The notes: generated from the sequence alone by a model not told the origin. A DNA stretch of 18,913 nucleotides from JBFKAV01 sp041621405 (GCA_041621405.1 JBFKAV010000062.1:1-18913); one strand, 5' to 3'; numbered from the stretch's first letter, positions 6,463-13,048 are shown. Program-made: numbers and translations.

Positions 6463-7455
6463 ATGCAGATCGCCGTAGCGGATATCGAGCGGACCAGCGC
6501 GGCGGCGCTGACGGCGCACGGGGCGGGCACCTGGCAGGCGGCCGAGGTCGCTCGTGCCGTTGCCCGCGCGGAGCAGACGGGCAACGTCATCTGCGGCCTC
6601 TACTACCTGGAGAGCTATTGCCGGCAGCTCGTCTCGGGCAGGGTGAAGGGCGACGTGGAGCCGGAGGTGAGCGCGCCGCGGCCCGGAGCGGTCACGGTCG
6701 ATGCCCGCTTCGGCTTCGCCCAGCCGGCCTTCGCGCGCGGGCTGCCGGTTGCGGCCGAGGCGGCGCGACATTGCGGCATCGCCAGCCTCGCCATCGCCCA
6801 TTCGCATACCTGTACCTCGCTCGGGTTCTTCACCGAGCAGATCGCCGCGGCGGGGCACATCGGCATCGGCTTCACGACTGCCTCGGCCATCGTCTCGGGA
6901 CCGGGCGGCAGGACCCCGGTCATCGGCACCAACCCTTTCGCCTTTTCCGTGCCGGGCCCGGACGGCCCGTCGATGCACGCCGACTTCTCGACCGCCGCCG
7001 TGGCGCTCGGCAAGATCACCATGGCACAGGCAGCCGGAGAGCAGATCCCACTTGGCTGGGCGGTCGACAAGGACGGTCAGCCCACGACCGACCCGGCGGA
7101 GGCGCTCGCAGGGTCGCTGGTCAGCGCCGCGGGCCACAAGGGATGGGCGCTGGGGCTTCTGGTCGAGGTCATGGCCGCGGGCCTGACGGGATCGGTCAAC
7201 TCGCTCGACGTGCGGGGCCTGAAGGCGGAGAACGGCCCGCCGCACGACCTCGGTCAGTTCTACATCCTGATCGACCCGGCGACCCACGCCCAGACGCTCG
7301 CCGACCGCCTCCGCCGCGTGGCCGACGCGATCGCCCGCGACCCCGGCGTGCGTATCCCCGGAGCCCGCAAGAAGGACCGGGACGCGGTGGCGGTCGACGC
7401 CGCGCTCTGGACGAAGATTGAGGCGCTGGCGGCGGCGCGGAACCCCGCGGCATAG
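6463..7455 (+). CDS. Ldh-family (Ldh_2) NAD(P)-dependent oxidoreductase, variant active site
   Basis: This 330-residue protein belongs to the malate/L-lactate/ureidoglycolate dehydrogenase family, which also includes delta1-pyrroline-2-carboxylate and delta1-piperideine-2-carboxylate reductases. Family hallmarks are GTNP (155-158) with FAFSVPG, the DFSTAAVALGKI segment (174-185), and GHKGWALGLLVEVMAAGLTG (224-243). The usual catalytic SHG triplet near residue 44 reads ICG (43-45), and the second conserved His region reads HSHTCTSLGFF (113-123) rather than the usual NxHHFG type. It may therefore be a specialised subgroup. The start at 6463 follows AAGGGAG (6451-6457); two upstream in-frame starts lack as good a site. 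It ends the same-strand run that begins with the aldehyde dehydrogenase. The 123-base gap before it has no firm promoter. A reductase step on a cyclic imine or 2-oxo acid is plausible but unproven. Confidence 0.88.
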   Translation: MQIAVADIERTSAAALTAHGAGTWQAAEVARAVARAEQTGNVICGLYYLESYCRQLVSGRVKGDVEPEVSAPRPGAVTVDARFGFAQPAFARGLPVAAEAARHCGIASLAIAHSHTCTSLGFFTEQIAAAGHIGIGFTTASAIVSGPGGRTPVIGTNPFAFSVPGPDGPSMHADFSTAAVALGKITMAQAAGEQIPLGWAVDKDGQPTTDPAEALAGSLVSAAGHKGWALGLLVEVMAAGLTGSVNSLDVRGLKAENGPPHDLGQFYILIDPATHAQTLADRLRRVADAIARDPGVRIPGARKKDRDAVAVDAALWTKIEALAAARNPAA

Positions 7456-7509
7456 CACGAATGCGGTGCAGACCACCGTCCCTGGAGCCGGTTCTGGGCA
7501 GTTCGGGCG

Positions 7510-7537
7510 CTGACAGCGCGGCCGGGCCTGCTATTCT
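7510..7537 (+). promoter_or_regulatory. Promoter of the phosphatase-kinase pair, with palindrome
   Basis: CTGACA (7510-7515) and an extended -10 TGC-TATTCT (TATTCT at 7532-7537) are 16 bases apart, starting the transcript about 25 bases before the gene. The -35 box is embedded in a perfect palindrome, GCGCTG-A-CAGCGC (7507-7519). CCGGGC (7522-7527) and GCCCGG (7539-7544) could also form a hairpin around the -10 box. A regulator site is possible. Confidence 0.45.
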
Positions 7538-7569
7538 CGCCCGGACCCCGTGACACCCGTTCAAGGCCG

Positions 7570-8043
7570 ATGACCGACCAACCCGCCGTCCTCTTCGTCT
7601 GCCTCGGCAACATCTGCCGCTCGCCGCTTGCCGAGGCCGCCCTGCGAGCGGCGGCGGAGCGGATCGGCGTGGCCCTCGTGGCCGACTCGGCCGGAACCGG
7701 CGCCTGGCATGTGGGCGATCCGCCCGATCCTCGCGCGGTGGCGATCGCCCGAAGCCACGGGATCGACATCTCCCACCTCCGCGCCCGGCGGGTGACGCGG
7801 CACGACTTCCACCGCTTCACCCACATCGTCGCGCTCGACCGCGACAACCTCGCCGCCCTCGAGCGGCTCCGGCCCGCGAATGCAACCTCCCGGCTCTCGC
7901 TCCTGCTCGACCACGTGCCCGGCCGCGAGGGCCAAGCGGTGGCCGACCCCTACAGCGGCCCGGCGGAGGGCTTCGCCCGGACCTGGGCCGAGGTCAGCTC
8001 CGGCGCCGAGGGCATCCTCAGGGCGCTCGCGGGCCGGGCTTGA
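7570..8043 (+). CDS. Low-molecular-weight phosphotyrosine-type phosphatase
   Basis: This is a 157-residue cytoplasmic phosphatase of standard family length. The P-loop C-L-G-N-I-C-R-S gives nucleophile Cys11 and Arg17, and the general acid Asp126 lies in ADPY (125-128). The signature DSAGTGAWHVGDPPD (39-53) is also present. It overlaps the downstream fructosamine-kinase-family gene by four bases (TTGA). Eukaryotic and bacterial members of this family can dephosphorylate ribulosamine-5-phosphate or erythrulosamine-4-phosphate on glycated proteins, and this pairing suggests that role here rather than tyrosine signalling. The Shine-Dalgarno sequence is weak (AAGG at 7563-7566). Family identity is firm; the substrate is inferred from context. 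Confidence 0.94.
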   Translation: MTDQPAVLFVCLGNICRSPLAEAALRAAAERIGVALVADSAGTGAWHVGDPPDPRAVAIARSHGIDISHLRARRVTRHDFHRFTHIVALDRDNLAALERLRPANATSRLSLLLDHVPGREGQAVADPYSGPAEGFARTWAEVSSGAEGILRALAGRA

Positions 8044-8849
8044 GCGCGCTCGGCGCCCGCGCCGCGGCGCTGCTCGGCGCCGACCTCGCAGGCGAGGAGC
8101 GGCTGCACGGCGGCGATCTATCGCAGGTGATCCGGCTGGCGCTGAGCGATGGCCGAAGCGTGGTTGCGAAGGCCGCCGCCACGGCGCTGGCCGAGGCCGG
8201 GATGCTCGGCGCCATCGCTGCTGCCGGGGCGCCTGCGCCGCGGGTGCTCGCGGCCGAGCGCGGGCTCCTGGTGATGGAGGATCTCGGCCACGACGATGGC
8301 CCCGGGGGGGCCTGGGCCGATCTCGGCCGTGCGCTCCGCCGCCTGCATTCGGCCACCGGTCCCGGCTACGGCTGGCGCGAGGACCACGGCTTCGGCCCCG
8401 TGCCGATCCCGAACGCGCCGCTGCCCGACTGGCCCGCCTTCTGGGCCGAGCGGCGTCTCCTGCCATCCTGCCCGGCGCTGCCGCCTGCCGTGGCCCGCCG
8501 CGTCGAGGCGCTGGCCGGGCGGCTCGCCGACGTCCTGCCCTCCGCACCGCCACCGGCGCTGCTCCACGGCGACCTCTGGACCGGCAACGTCATGGCGCGG
8601 GAGGGCCGGGTCACCGGGCTGATCGACCCGGCCTGCTACCACGGCCACGCCGAGGTCGACCTCGCCATGCTGGCGCTGTTCGGAACGCCCGGCCCGGCGT
8701 TCCGCGACACCTACGGCGCCCCCGACCCGACAGAAGCCGCGCGGCGGCCGCTCTACCAGCTCTGGCCGGCGCTGGTGCATCTGCGGCTTTTCGGCCAGAG
8801 CTACCTCGGCCTCGTCGAGCGCTGCCTCGCGGCCGCCGAGCGGGCCTGA
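8040..8849 (+). CDS. Fructosamine/ketosamine-3-kinase family protein
   Basis: This 269-residue kinase-fold protein is a little shorter than typical fructosamine kinases (about 288). Visible motifs are the N-terminal GGDLSQ loop (24-29), ATP-binding Lys44, the hinge VMEDLG (78-83), the catalytic HGDLWTGNVM (176-185) with Asp178, and the metal-binding Asp196 in LIDPACYHGHAEVDLAM. Bacterial members phosphorylate ribulosamines or erythrulosamines at O-3, which makes the sugar fall off the protein lysine. The start is TTG, overlapping the phosphatase stop (TTGA); no ATG is available before the conserved GGDLS region, so this unusual start is needed. The two genes form a two-step deglycation pair by inference. 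The gene ends 13 bases before a convergent gene. Confidence 0.92.
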   Translation: MSALGARAAALLGADLAGEERLHGGDLSQVIRLALSDGRSVVAKAAATALAEAGMLGAIAAAGAPAPRVLAAERGLLVMEDLGHDDGPGGAWADLGRALRRLHSATGPGYGWREDHGFGPVPIPNAPLPDWPAFWAERRLLPSCPALPPAVARRVEALAGRLADVLPSAPPPALLHGDLWTGNVMAREGRVTGLIDPACYHGHAEVDLAMLALFGTPGPAFRDTYGAPDPTEAARRPLYQLWPALVHLRLFGQSYLGLVERCLAAAERA

Positions 8850-8862
8850 GGCCGGGGCCGGC

Positions 8863-9102
8863 TCAGAATGCCTTGAAGGTGATCGTCGTCAGCGACCGCT
8901 CGATGCCCGGGATGTCCAACAGGCGGTCGTTGATGAAATGGCCGACGTCGGCGTCCTCGGGGAGGTAGAGCTTGAGCATCAGGTCCCAGTCGCCACTCGT
9001 CGAGTAGAGCTCGGAGTGGATCTCCTTCAGAACGATCTCCTTCGCCACCCGGTAGGTCTGTCCGGGCGTGCAGCGGAGCTGGACGAAGACGGGCGTAGTC
9101 AT
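8863..9102 (-). CDS. Stand-alone Lrp/AsnC ligand-binding (RAM) domain protein
   Basis: This 79-residue protein consists only of the effector-binding domain of Lrp/AsnC regulators. It has the alternating strand-helix pattern VFVQLRC, GQTYRVAKEIV, IHSELYSTSGDWDLMLKLYL and DVGHFINDRLLDIPGIERSLTTITF. The DNA-binding helix-turn-helix is absent, which is normal for the known single-domain subgroup. Such proteins form ring-shaped oligomers and can bind amino acids. The start at 9102 has a good RBS (GGAGGG). It lies 77 bases downstream of the EamA transporter on the same strand and may be co-transcribed, which fits an amino-acid-related role for the transporter. Its function is not established. Confidence 0.88.
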   Translation of the reverse strand: MTTPVFVQLRCTPGQTYRVAKEIVLKEIHSELYSTSGDWDLMLKLYLPEDADVGHFINDRLLDIPGIERSLTTITFKAF

Positions 9103-9179
9103 GGCAGGCGTCCCTCCGGGCCAGTCCGTCAAGCCATGCCACGGCAAGGTCGCTGCGGCAAGGCGCGGGTAGGCGCAAC

Positions 9180-10094
9180 CTACCCCGCCCGCCGCCTCCC
9201 TTGCGCTGTCTGGAAGGCGACGAGCCCGGCCACGACCAGCGCTGCGGCGATTCCGAATCGTTCGGGCAACCGCTCGCCCAGGACCAAGACGGCGAGGGTC
9301 GCGCCGACCACCGCCGCGACAGCGCCGATCTGGCTGAGATAGACTGGCCCGGCCAGGCGCTGCAGGCGAAAGAGCAGGAGGTATTGCGCGGCAAAGGCCA
9401 CCGCTCCGGCGACGGCGAGCGGAGCCGCGCCGCCACCGAGGTCGGGCAGCCCCTCGAGCGCTGCCGCGGCGGGGAGGGCTACGGCCGCGCCGCAGAGCAG
9501 GGTCAGCGCGGCGAGCGGCCCCGGCTCCGCCCCCTTGGGCCAGAACCGTGTGCGGTAGACGTTGCCCAGCGCGAGCACCGCCGGCATGGCGGAGGCGAGC
9601 GCGATCCAGCCCACGCCCGCGGCGTCGGTCGCGACCTTTCCGGCCGCCAACATCAGCCCGCCCGCGAGCCCGGCGCCGAGACCGACGAGCTTGAGCGGCG
9701 TCGCGCGGTCGAGGCCGAGCGGCACCGCCAGCAGGAAGGTCATCAGCGCCGGGAACGCGAAGGCGAGCGAGAGGTAGCCCGCCCCGACATGCCCGACCGA
9801 CAGATACCCCATGGCACTCGGTGCCGCGGCCAGGATGCCGGCGCCGAGCGCATAGGGCAGGAAGCGGCTGGCGCCCGTCAGGCGTCCGGCAGCGCCAGCG
9901 ATGGCTGACAGCAGAAGGCCTGCGCCGCCAAACACCGCGACCAGGAACCACAACATGTCGGCGCCCCGGTCGACGGCGAGCTTAGAAAGAAACACCGTGA
10001 CGGCGAGAAGCGAGCCGGTCGCCAGAAGGTGCAGCGGCGCGGCGAGCATGGCGAGTGCGGACCCCGCCGCAGGGGCGGAGGCGAGGGTGGGCAT
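9180..10094 (-). CDS. EamA/DMT-family membrane transporter
   Basis: This 304-residue integral membrane protein has about ten hydrophobic helices in two repeats of five, the pattern of the drug/metabolite transporter superfamily. The second repeat ends with the typical VYLSQIGAVAAVVGATLAVLVLGERLPER pattern, here split over helices 8-9. The basic C-terminus (GRRRAG) should be cytoplasmic. Members export amino acids, metabolites or drugs; the substrate here is unknown. GGAG (10103-10106) lies 8 bases before the start. It is divergent from a MarR regulator and has a near-consensus promoter whose -35 box lies in the MarR palindrome, so repression by that MarR and induction by a ligand, possibly the exported compound, is likely. 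Confidence 0.9.
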   Translation of the reverse strand: MPTLASAPAAGSALAMLAAPLHLLATGSLLAVTVFLSKLAVDRGADMLWFLVAVFGGAGLLLSAIAGAAGRLTGASRFLPYALGAGILAAAPSAMGYLSVGHVGAGYLSLAFAFPALMTFLLAVPLGLDRATPLKLVGLGAGLAGGLMLAAGKVATDAAGVGWIALASAMPAVLALGNVYRTRFWPKGAEPGPLAALTLLCGAAVALPAAAALEGLPDLGGGAAPLAVAGAVAFAAQYLLLFRLQRLAGPVYLSQIGAVAAVVGATLAVLVLGERLPERFGIAAALVVAGLVAFQTAQGRRRAG

Positions 10095-10135
10095 TGTAGG
10101 ATCTCCAGGGGTTGGGTAGTCTTCTTGCCAAAGAG

Positions 10136-10164
10136 TATCTAGTCAGAAAGTATCTTGATGTCAA
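10136..10164 (-). promoter_or_regulatory. Promoter of the EamA transporter
   Basis: Read on the minus strand, TTGACA (10159-10164) is a perfect -35 box, separated by 17 bases from the -10 box TAGATA (10136-10141). Transcription would start near 10129, about 35 bases before the gene. The -35 box lies inside the 20-base palindrome at 10150-10169, so a bound repressor would block polymerase. Confidence 0.65.
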
Positions 10165-10169
10165 GATAC
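10150..10169. promoter_or_regulatory. MarR-type operator palindrome
   Basis: GTATCTTGA (10150-10158) and TCAAGATAC (10161-10169) are perfect inverted arms around TG. Length and symmetry fit a MarR dimer site. It overlaps the start of the marR-like gene and the transporter -35 box, so one site could control both genes. Confidence 0.75.
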
Positions 10170-10652
10170 ATGGACCGCGCGGCTCTCGCAGTCGACCAGT
10201 GGCGCCGCGAAATGCCCGGGCTCGCGCTCGAGGGAATGGAAATTCTCGGCCGCATTTCCGAGATCGGCCTCAGGGTCGCACGCGATCACATCGAGCCGCT
10301 GATCGCCGAACACGGGCTGCAGCGCCCCGAACTCGATGCAATCCTCACCCTCCGGCGTGCCGGCCCGCCGTACCGACTAACCCCCACCCAACTCTTCGAG
10401 TCGATGATGATGAGCTCGGGCGGCATGACCAGCCTGGTCGACCGGCTCGAGCGCGGCGGCTGGGTGGAGCGCGCGCCGAACCCCGACGACAGGCGCGGTA
10501 CGCTCGTCACCCTGACCGAGGCGGGCTGCAAGCTTACCGACGCGCTGGTGCCGCGGATGGTCGCGCGGCAGACCGAGGCCGTCGCCGCGCTCGACCCCGA
10601 AGAGCGGGCAGCCCTTGCCGCGCTGCTGGAGAAGCTTCTCGCCGCCCTGTGA
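10158..10652 (+). CDS. MarR-family transcriptional regulator
   Basis: This 164-residue winged-helix dimeric regulator has an N-terminal dimerisation helix region, the recognition part LTPTQLFESMMMSSGGMTSLVDRLERGG (about 75-100, cut by family positions), and the beta-wing WVERAPNPDDRRGTLVTLTEAG. It is a typical MarR pattern, with a helical C-terminus (EERAALAALLEKLLAAL). Possible starts are TTG 10155, ATG 10158 and ATG 10170; none has a Shine-Dalgarno sequence, and the palindrome covers 10150-10169. A TTGGGT (10112-10117)-18-TATCTA (10136-10141) promoter would give an almost leaderless transcript. It very probably represses itself and the divergent EamA transporter. Confidence 0.92.
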   Translation: MSRYMDRAALAVDQWRREMPGLALEGMEILGRISEIGLRVARDHIEPLIAEHGLQRPELDAILTLRRAGPPYRLTPTQLFESMMMSSGGMTSLVDRLERGGWVERAPNPDDRRGTLVTLTEAGCKLTDALVPRMVARQTEAVAALDPEERAALAALLEKLLAAL

Positions 10653-10671
10653 GGCCGCCGGCCGGGGTCGC

Positions 10672-10700
10672 TTGGAATGCGCCGCGGCTCCTCCTATAAG
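10672..10700 (+). promoter_or_regulatory. Promoter of hisB-hisH operon
   Basis: TTGGAA (10672-10677) and TATAAG (10695-10700) are separated by exactly 17 bases, placing the transcript start near 10707, about 25 bases upstream of hisB. This is one of the better sigma-70 matches in the window. No attenuator-like leader peptide fits in this short leader. Confidence 0.6.
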
Positions 10701-10731
10701 GCTGCCGGAACGAGGGGCCAGGGAGAGACCC

Positions 10732-11319
10732 ATGCGCCAGGCAAAGATCAGCCGGAAGACGTCAGAGACCGAGATCACCGTGACGCTCGATCTCGACGGC
10801 AGCGGCCGCTACGACTGCGAAACTGGGGTCGGCTTCCTCGACCACATGCTCGACCAGCTGACGCGGCATTCGCTGATCGACCTCTCCGTCCGCGCCAAGG
10901 GCGATCTGCACATCGACGACCACCACACCGTCGAGGATACCGGCATCGCGCTTGGCCAAGCGCTGACGAAGGCGCTTGGCGACAAGCGCGGGATCCGCCG
11001 CTACGGCGCCTGCCTCCTGCCGATGGACGACGCACTGGTACGCGCCGCTCTCGACCTTTCGGGTCGGCCCTATCTCGTCTGGAACGTCGAGATGCCGACG
11101 GCCAAGATCGGCACCTTCGACACCGAGCTCGTGCGCGAGTTCTTCCAGGCGCTCTCCACCCACGGCGGCATCACGCTGCACGTCGACGCGCTCCACGGGA
11201 TCAACAGCCACCACATCGCCGAGGCCGCCTTCAAGGCGGTGGCGCGGGCCCTGCGAGAGGCGGTCGAGACCGATCCTCGCAAGGCCGACGAGATCCCCTC
11301 GACCAAGGGCGCGCTTTGA
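10732..11319 (+). CDS. hisB: Imidazoleglycerol-phosphate dehydratase
   Basis: HisB is the sixth enzyme of histidine biosynthesis and converts imidazoleglycerol phosphate to imidazoleacetol phosphate. At 195 residues it is the monofunctional dehydratase form without a phosphatase domain. The manganese-binding motifs are visible: FLDHML (35-40), DDHHTVEDT (62-70), and HGINSHHIAEAAFKA toward the C-terminus. GGGAGAG (10721-10727) precedes the ATG at 10732. The stop overlaps the hisH start (TTGA), so the two are coupled. The rest of the pathway, including hisA and hisF, is not in the window. Confidence 0.97.
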   Translation: MRQAKISRKTSETEITVTLDLDGSGRYDCETGVGFLDHMLDQLTRHSLIDLSVRAKGDLHIDDHHTVEDTGIALGQALTKALGDKRGIRRYGACLLPMDDALVRAALDLSGRPYLVWNVEMPTAKIGTFDTELVREFFQALSTHGGITLHVDALHGINSHHIAEAAFKAVARALREAVETDPRKADEIPSTKGAL

Positions 11320-11960
11320 GCGCGCTCACCGTCCTCGTCGATTACGAGGCCGGCAACCTGCACTCCGCCGAGAAGGCGTTCCAGCGCATGGCCGCGGAGG
11401 CCGGCTCGGGCGAAGTGCTGGTCTCGGCCCGGCCCGAGGACGTGGCCCGCGCCGATCGCCTCGTGCTGCCCGGCGACGGCGCCTTCCCCGCGTGCAAACG
11501 CGAGCTTCTGTCCAAGGTAGGGCTCGTCGAGGCGCTGGCGGAGGCGGTGGAGCGGAAGGGCCGGCCGTTTCTCGGCATCTGCGTCGGGATGCAGCTCCTG
11601 GCCACCTGGGGCCGGGAGTACGAGGACACCGAGGGCCTTGGCTGGATTGCGGGTGACGTTGTGCGGATCGCGCCCGCCGATCCCGCGCTCAAGGTCCCTC
11701 ACATGGGCTGGAACGATCTCGTCCTCGACGCCTCTCACCCGGTCCTTGCGGGGCTTTCCACGGGCGATCACGCCTACTTCGTGCATTCCTACCAATTCCG
11801 GGTGAACGATCCCGCCCACCGGCTCGCGCACGTGGACTACGGCGGTGAGGTCACCGCCATCGTCGGGCGCGGCAACGTGATCGGCACGCAGTTCCACCCC
11901 GAGAAGAGCCAGGCCGTTGGGCTCCGGCTCATCGCCAACTTCCTCGGCTGGCGCCCGTGA
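11316..11960 (+). CDS. hisH: Imidazole glycerol phosphate synthase subunit HisH
   Basis: HisH is the glutaminase subunit that feeds ammonia to HisF for imidazole ring closure. It has 214 residues, a normal length. The N-terminus reads LTVLVDYEAGNLHSAEKAF, the triad is Cys89 in GICVGMQLL, His194 and Glu196 in QFHPEKSQ, and PHMGWND (128-134) forms the usual interface segment. The start must be TTG at 11316, four bases into the hisB stop, because the next ATG lies after the conserved first strand. It overlaps the following gene by GTGA. Its partner HisF must be encoded elsewhere. Confidence 0.96.
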   Translation: MSALTVLVDYEAGNLHSAEKAFQRMAAEAGSGEVLVSARPEDVARADRLVLPGDGAFPACKRELLSKVGLVEALAEAVERKGRPFLGICVGMQLLATWGREYEDTEGLGWIAGDVVRIAPADPALKVPHMGWNDLVLDASHPVLAGLSTGDHAYFVHSYQFRVNDPAHRLAHVDYGGEVTAIVGRGNVIGTQFHPEKSQAVGLRLIANFLGWRP

Positions 11961-12625
11961 GGCCGCCGAAAGCGGTTCTCTCCTGGTCCACCGGCAAGGA
12001 TTGCGCCTTCGCGCTGATCGAGGCGCATCGTCAGGGTCTGGCCGATGTGGTGGCGCTCCTCTCCACCACGAACGAGGCTTTCGACCGTGTGGCGATGCAA
12101 GGCACCCGCACCGCGCTTCTCCGCGCCCAGGTCGAGGCGCTGGGACTGCCGCTGATCGAAGTGCCGCTGCCCTGGCCATGCTCTAACAATGACTACGAGG
12201 CCCGCATGGAGACCGCTCTCACCCGCGTCGCGGCCACCGGCGCCTCGCAGATGATATTCGGCGACCTGTTCCTCGAGGACGTACGCGCCCATCGCGAGGC
12301 GAAGCTCGCGGGCTCGGGCATCGCGCCGCTCTTCCCGCTCTGGGGCCGGCCCACGTCAGCGCTCGCCCGCGAGATGATCGCGGCCGGAATCGACGCCCGC
12401 ATTGTCACCGTCGACCCCACGAAGCTCTCGCCGGGCTTCGCCGGCCGCCGCTACGACGAAGACTTGCTCGTCGAGCTGCCCGACGGGATCGATCCCTGCG
12501 GCGAGAACGGCGAGTTCCACACCGCCGTCCTCGGCCACCCGATGTTCGCCGCCCCGATTGCGGCGCAGCATGGGGAGACCGTCACCCGCGATGGCTTCGT
12601 CTATGCCGACCTGATCCCGGCCTGA
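11957..12625 (+). CDS. Dph6-like PP-loop ATP pyrophosphatase
   Basis: This 222-residue protein belongs to the adenine nucleotide alpha-hydrolase superfamily. The PP-loop reads SWSTGKDC (9-16), a variant of SGGKDS. Further family markers are the LLSTTNEAFDRVAMQG segment, FGDLFLEDVRAHRE, PLFPLWGRPT and the C-terminal GIDPCGENGEFHT, which is very typical of the diphthine-ammonia-ligase (Dph6)-related branch. Dph6 makes diphthamide on eukaryotic EF2, which bacteria lack, so the bacterial homologue must amidate or adenylate something else; its substrate is unknown. The start is GTG overlapping the hisH stop (GTGA), so it is expressed with hisBH. The gene ends only four bases before a convergent gene. 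Confidence 0.9.
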   Translation: MRPPKAVLSWSTGKDCAFALIEAHRQGLADVVALLSTTNEAFDRVAMQGTRTALLRAQVEALGLPLIEVPLPWPCSNNDYEARMETALTRVAATGASQMIFGDLFLEDVRAHREAKLAGSGIAPLFPLWGRPTSALAREMIAAGIDARIVTVDPTKLSPGFAGRRYDEDLLVELPDGIDPCGENGEFHTAVLGHPMFAAPIAAQHGETVTRDGFVYADLIPA

Positions 12626-12629
12626 GGCG

Positions 12630-13019
12630 TCAGTTGGCCCGCTGCCATACGCCGCCTTCGCGGCAGATGCCGATGCGGCAGCCCGAAACCGACAGCCGGT
12701 CCCCAATCAGAACAAGCTTGGAGTTGTACTCGGCATCCCGGTCGGGCGAATAGACCCGCCCGCGATACTCGCCGTCGCCGTCAGGCACGGTGCTCCAGAT
12801 GATGTACCGGCCGATGTTGTCCGACTGGATTTCCGCCCCGTCGGGCCCGAAAGCCTTGACCAGCACGCCGCAGAGCTTGTCGCCGCACGTCGCGACCTGG
12901 ATGAGGCCCGAATTGCCGTTGTCGTCCCGCGCGGTACGCCACATCCCCTCGAGCGGGTCGGCGGCGAAGGCGGGTGCCGCCAGGAGAGCAAAGGCGGCGG
13001 TAAGGGTCAGTCTGGTCAT
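12630..13019 (-). CDS. DUF2147-family exported protein
   Basis: This 129-residue protein has a clear signal peptide (TRLTLTAAFALLAAPAFA, cleavage after about residue 19), so it acts in the periplasm. The mature part reads DPLEGMWRTARDDNGNSGLIQV and continues with CGDKLCGVLV, WSTVPDGDGEYRGRVYSP and SVSGC, matching the small beta-barrel DUF2147 family of unknown function. Four cysteines (45, 50, 114, 119) could form two disulfides. The start at 13019 is supported by GGGAGGA upstream. It is divergent from the metallo-beta-lactamase-fold gene, with a palindrome between them, and convergent with the Dph6-like gene. Confidence 0.9.
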   Translation of the reverse strand: MTRLTLTAAFALLAAPAFAADPLEGMWRTARDDNGNSGLIQVATCGDKLCGVLVKAFGPDGAEIQSDNIGRYIIWSTVPDGDGEYRGRVYSPDRDAEYNSKLVLIGDRLSVSGCRIGICREGGVWQRAN

Positions 13020-13048
13020 CGGGGTAGGTCCTCCCTTGATCCCGGGCG

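Noticed and set aside
6166..7476. Minus-strand open frame of 436 codons opposite DUF3726 and the Ldh-like gene
   Set aside because: It spans two real plus-strand genes and their spacer, and its product is Arg/Gly-rich without motifs.
10649..11968. Shared 12-mer GTGAGGCCGCCG at the ends of the marR-like gene and hisH
   Set aside because: It is likely chance in GC-rich DNA around stop codons; there is no dyad and no spacing pattern.
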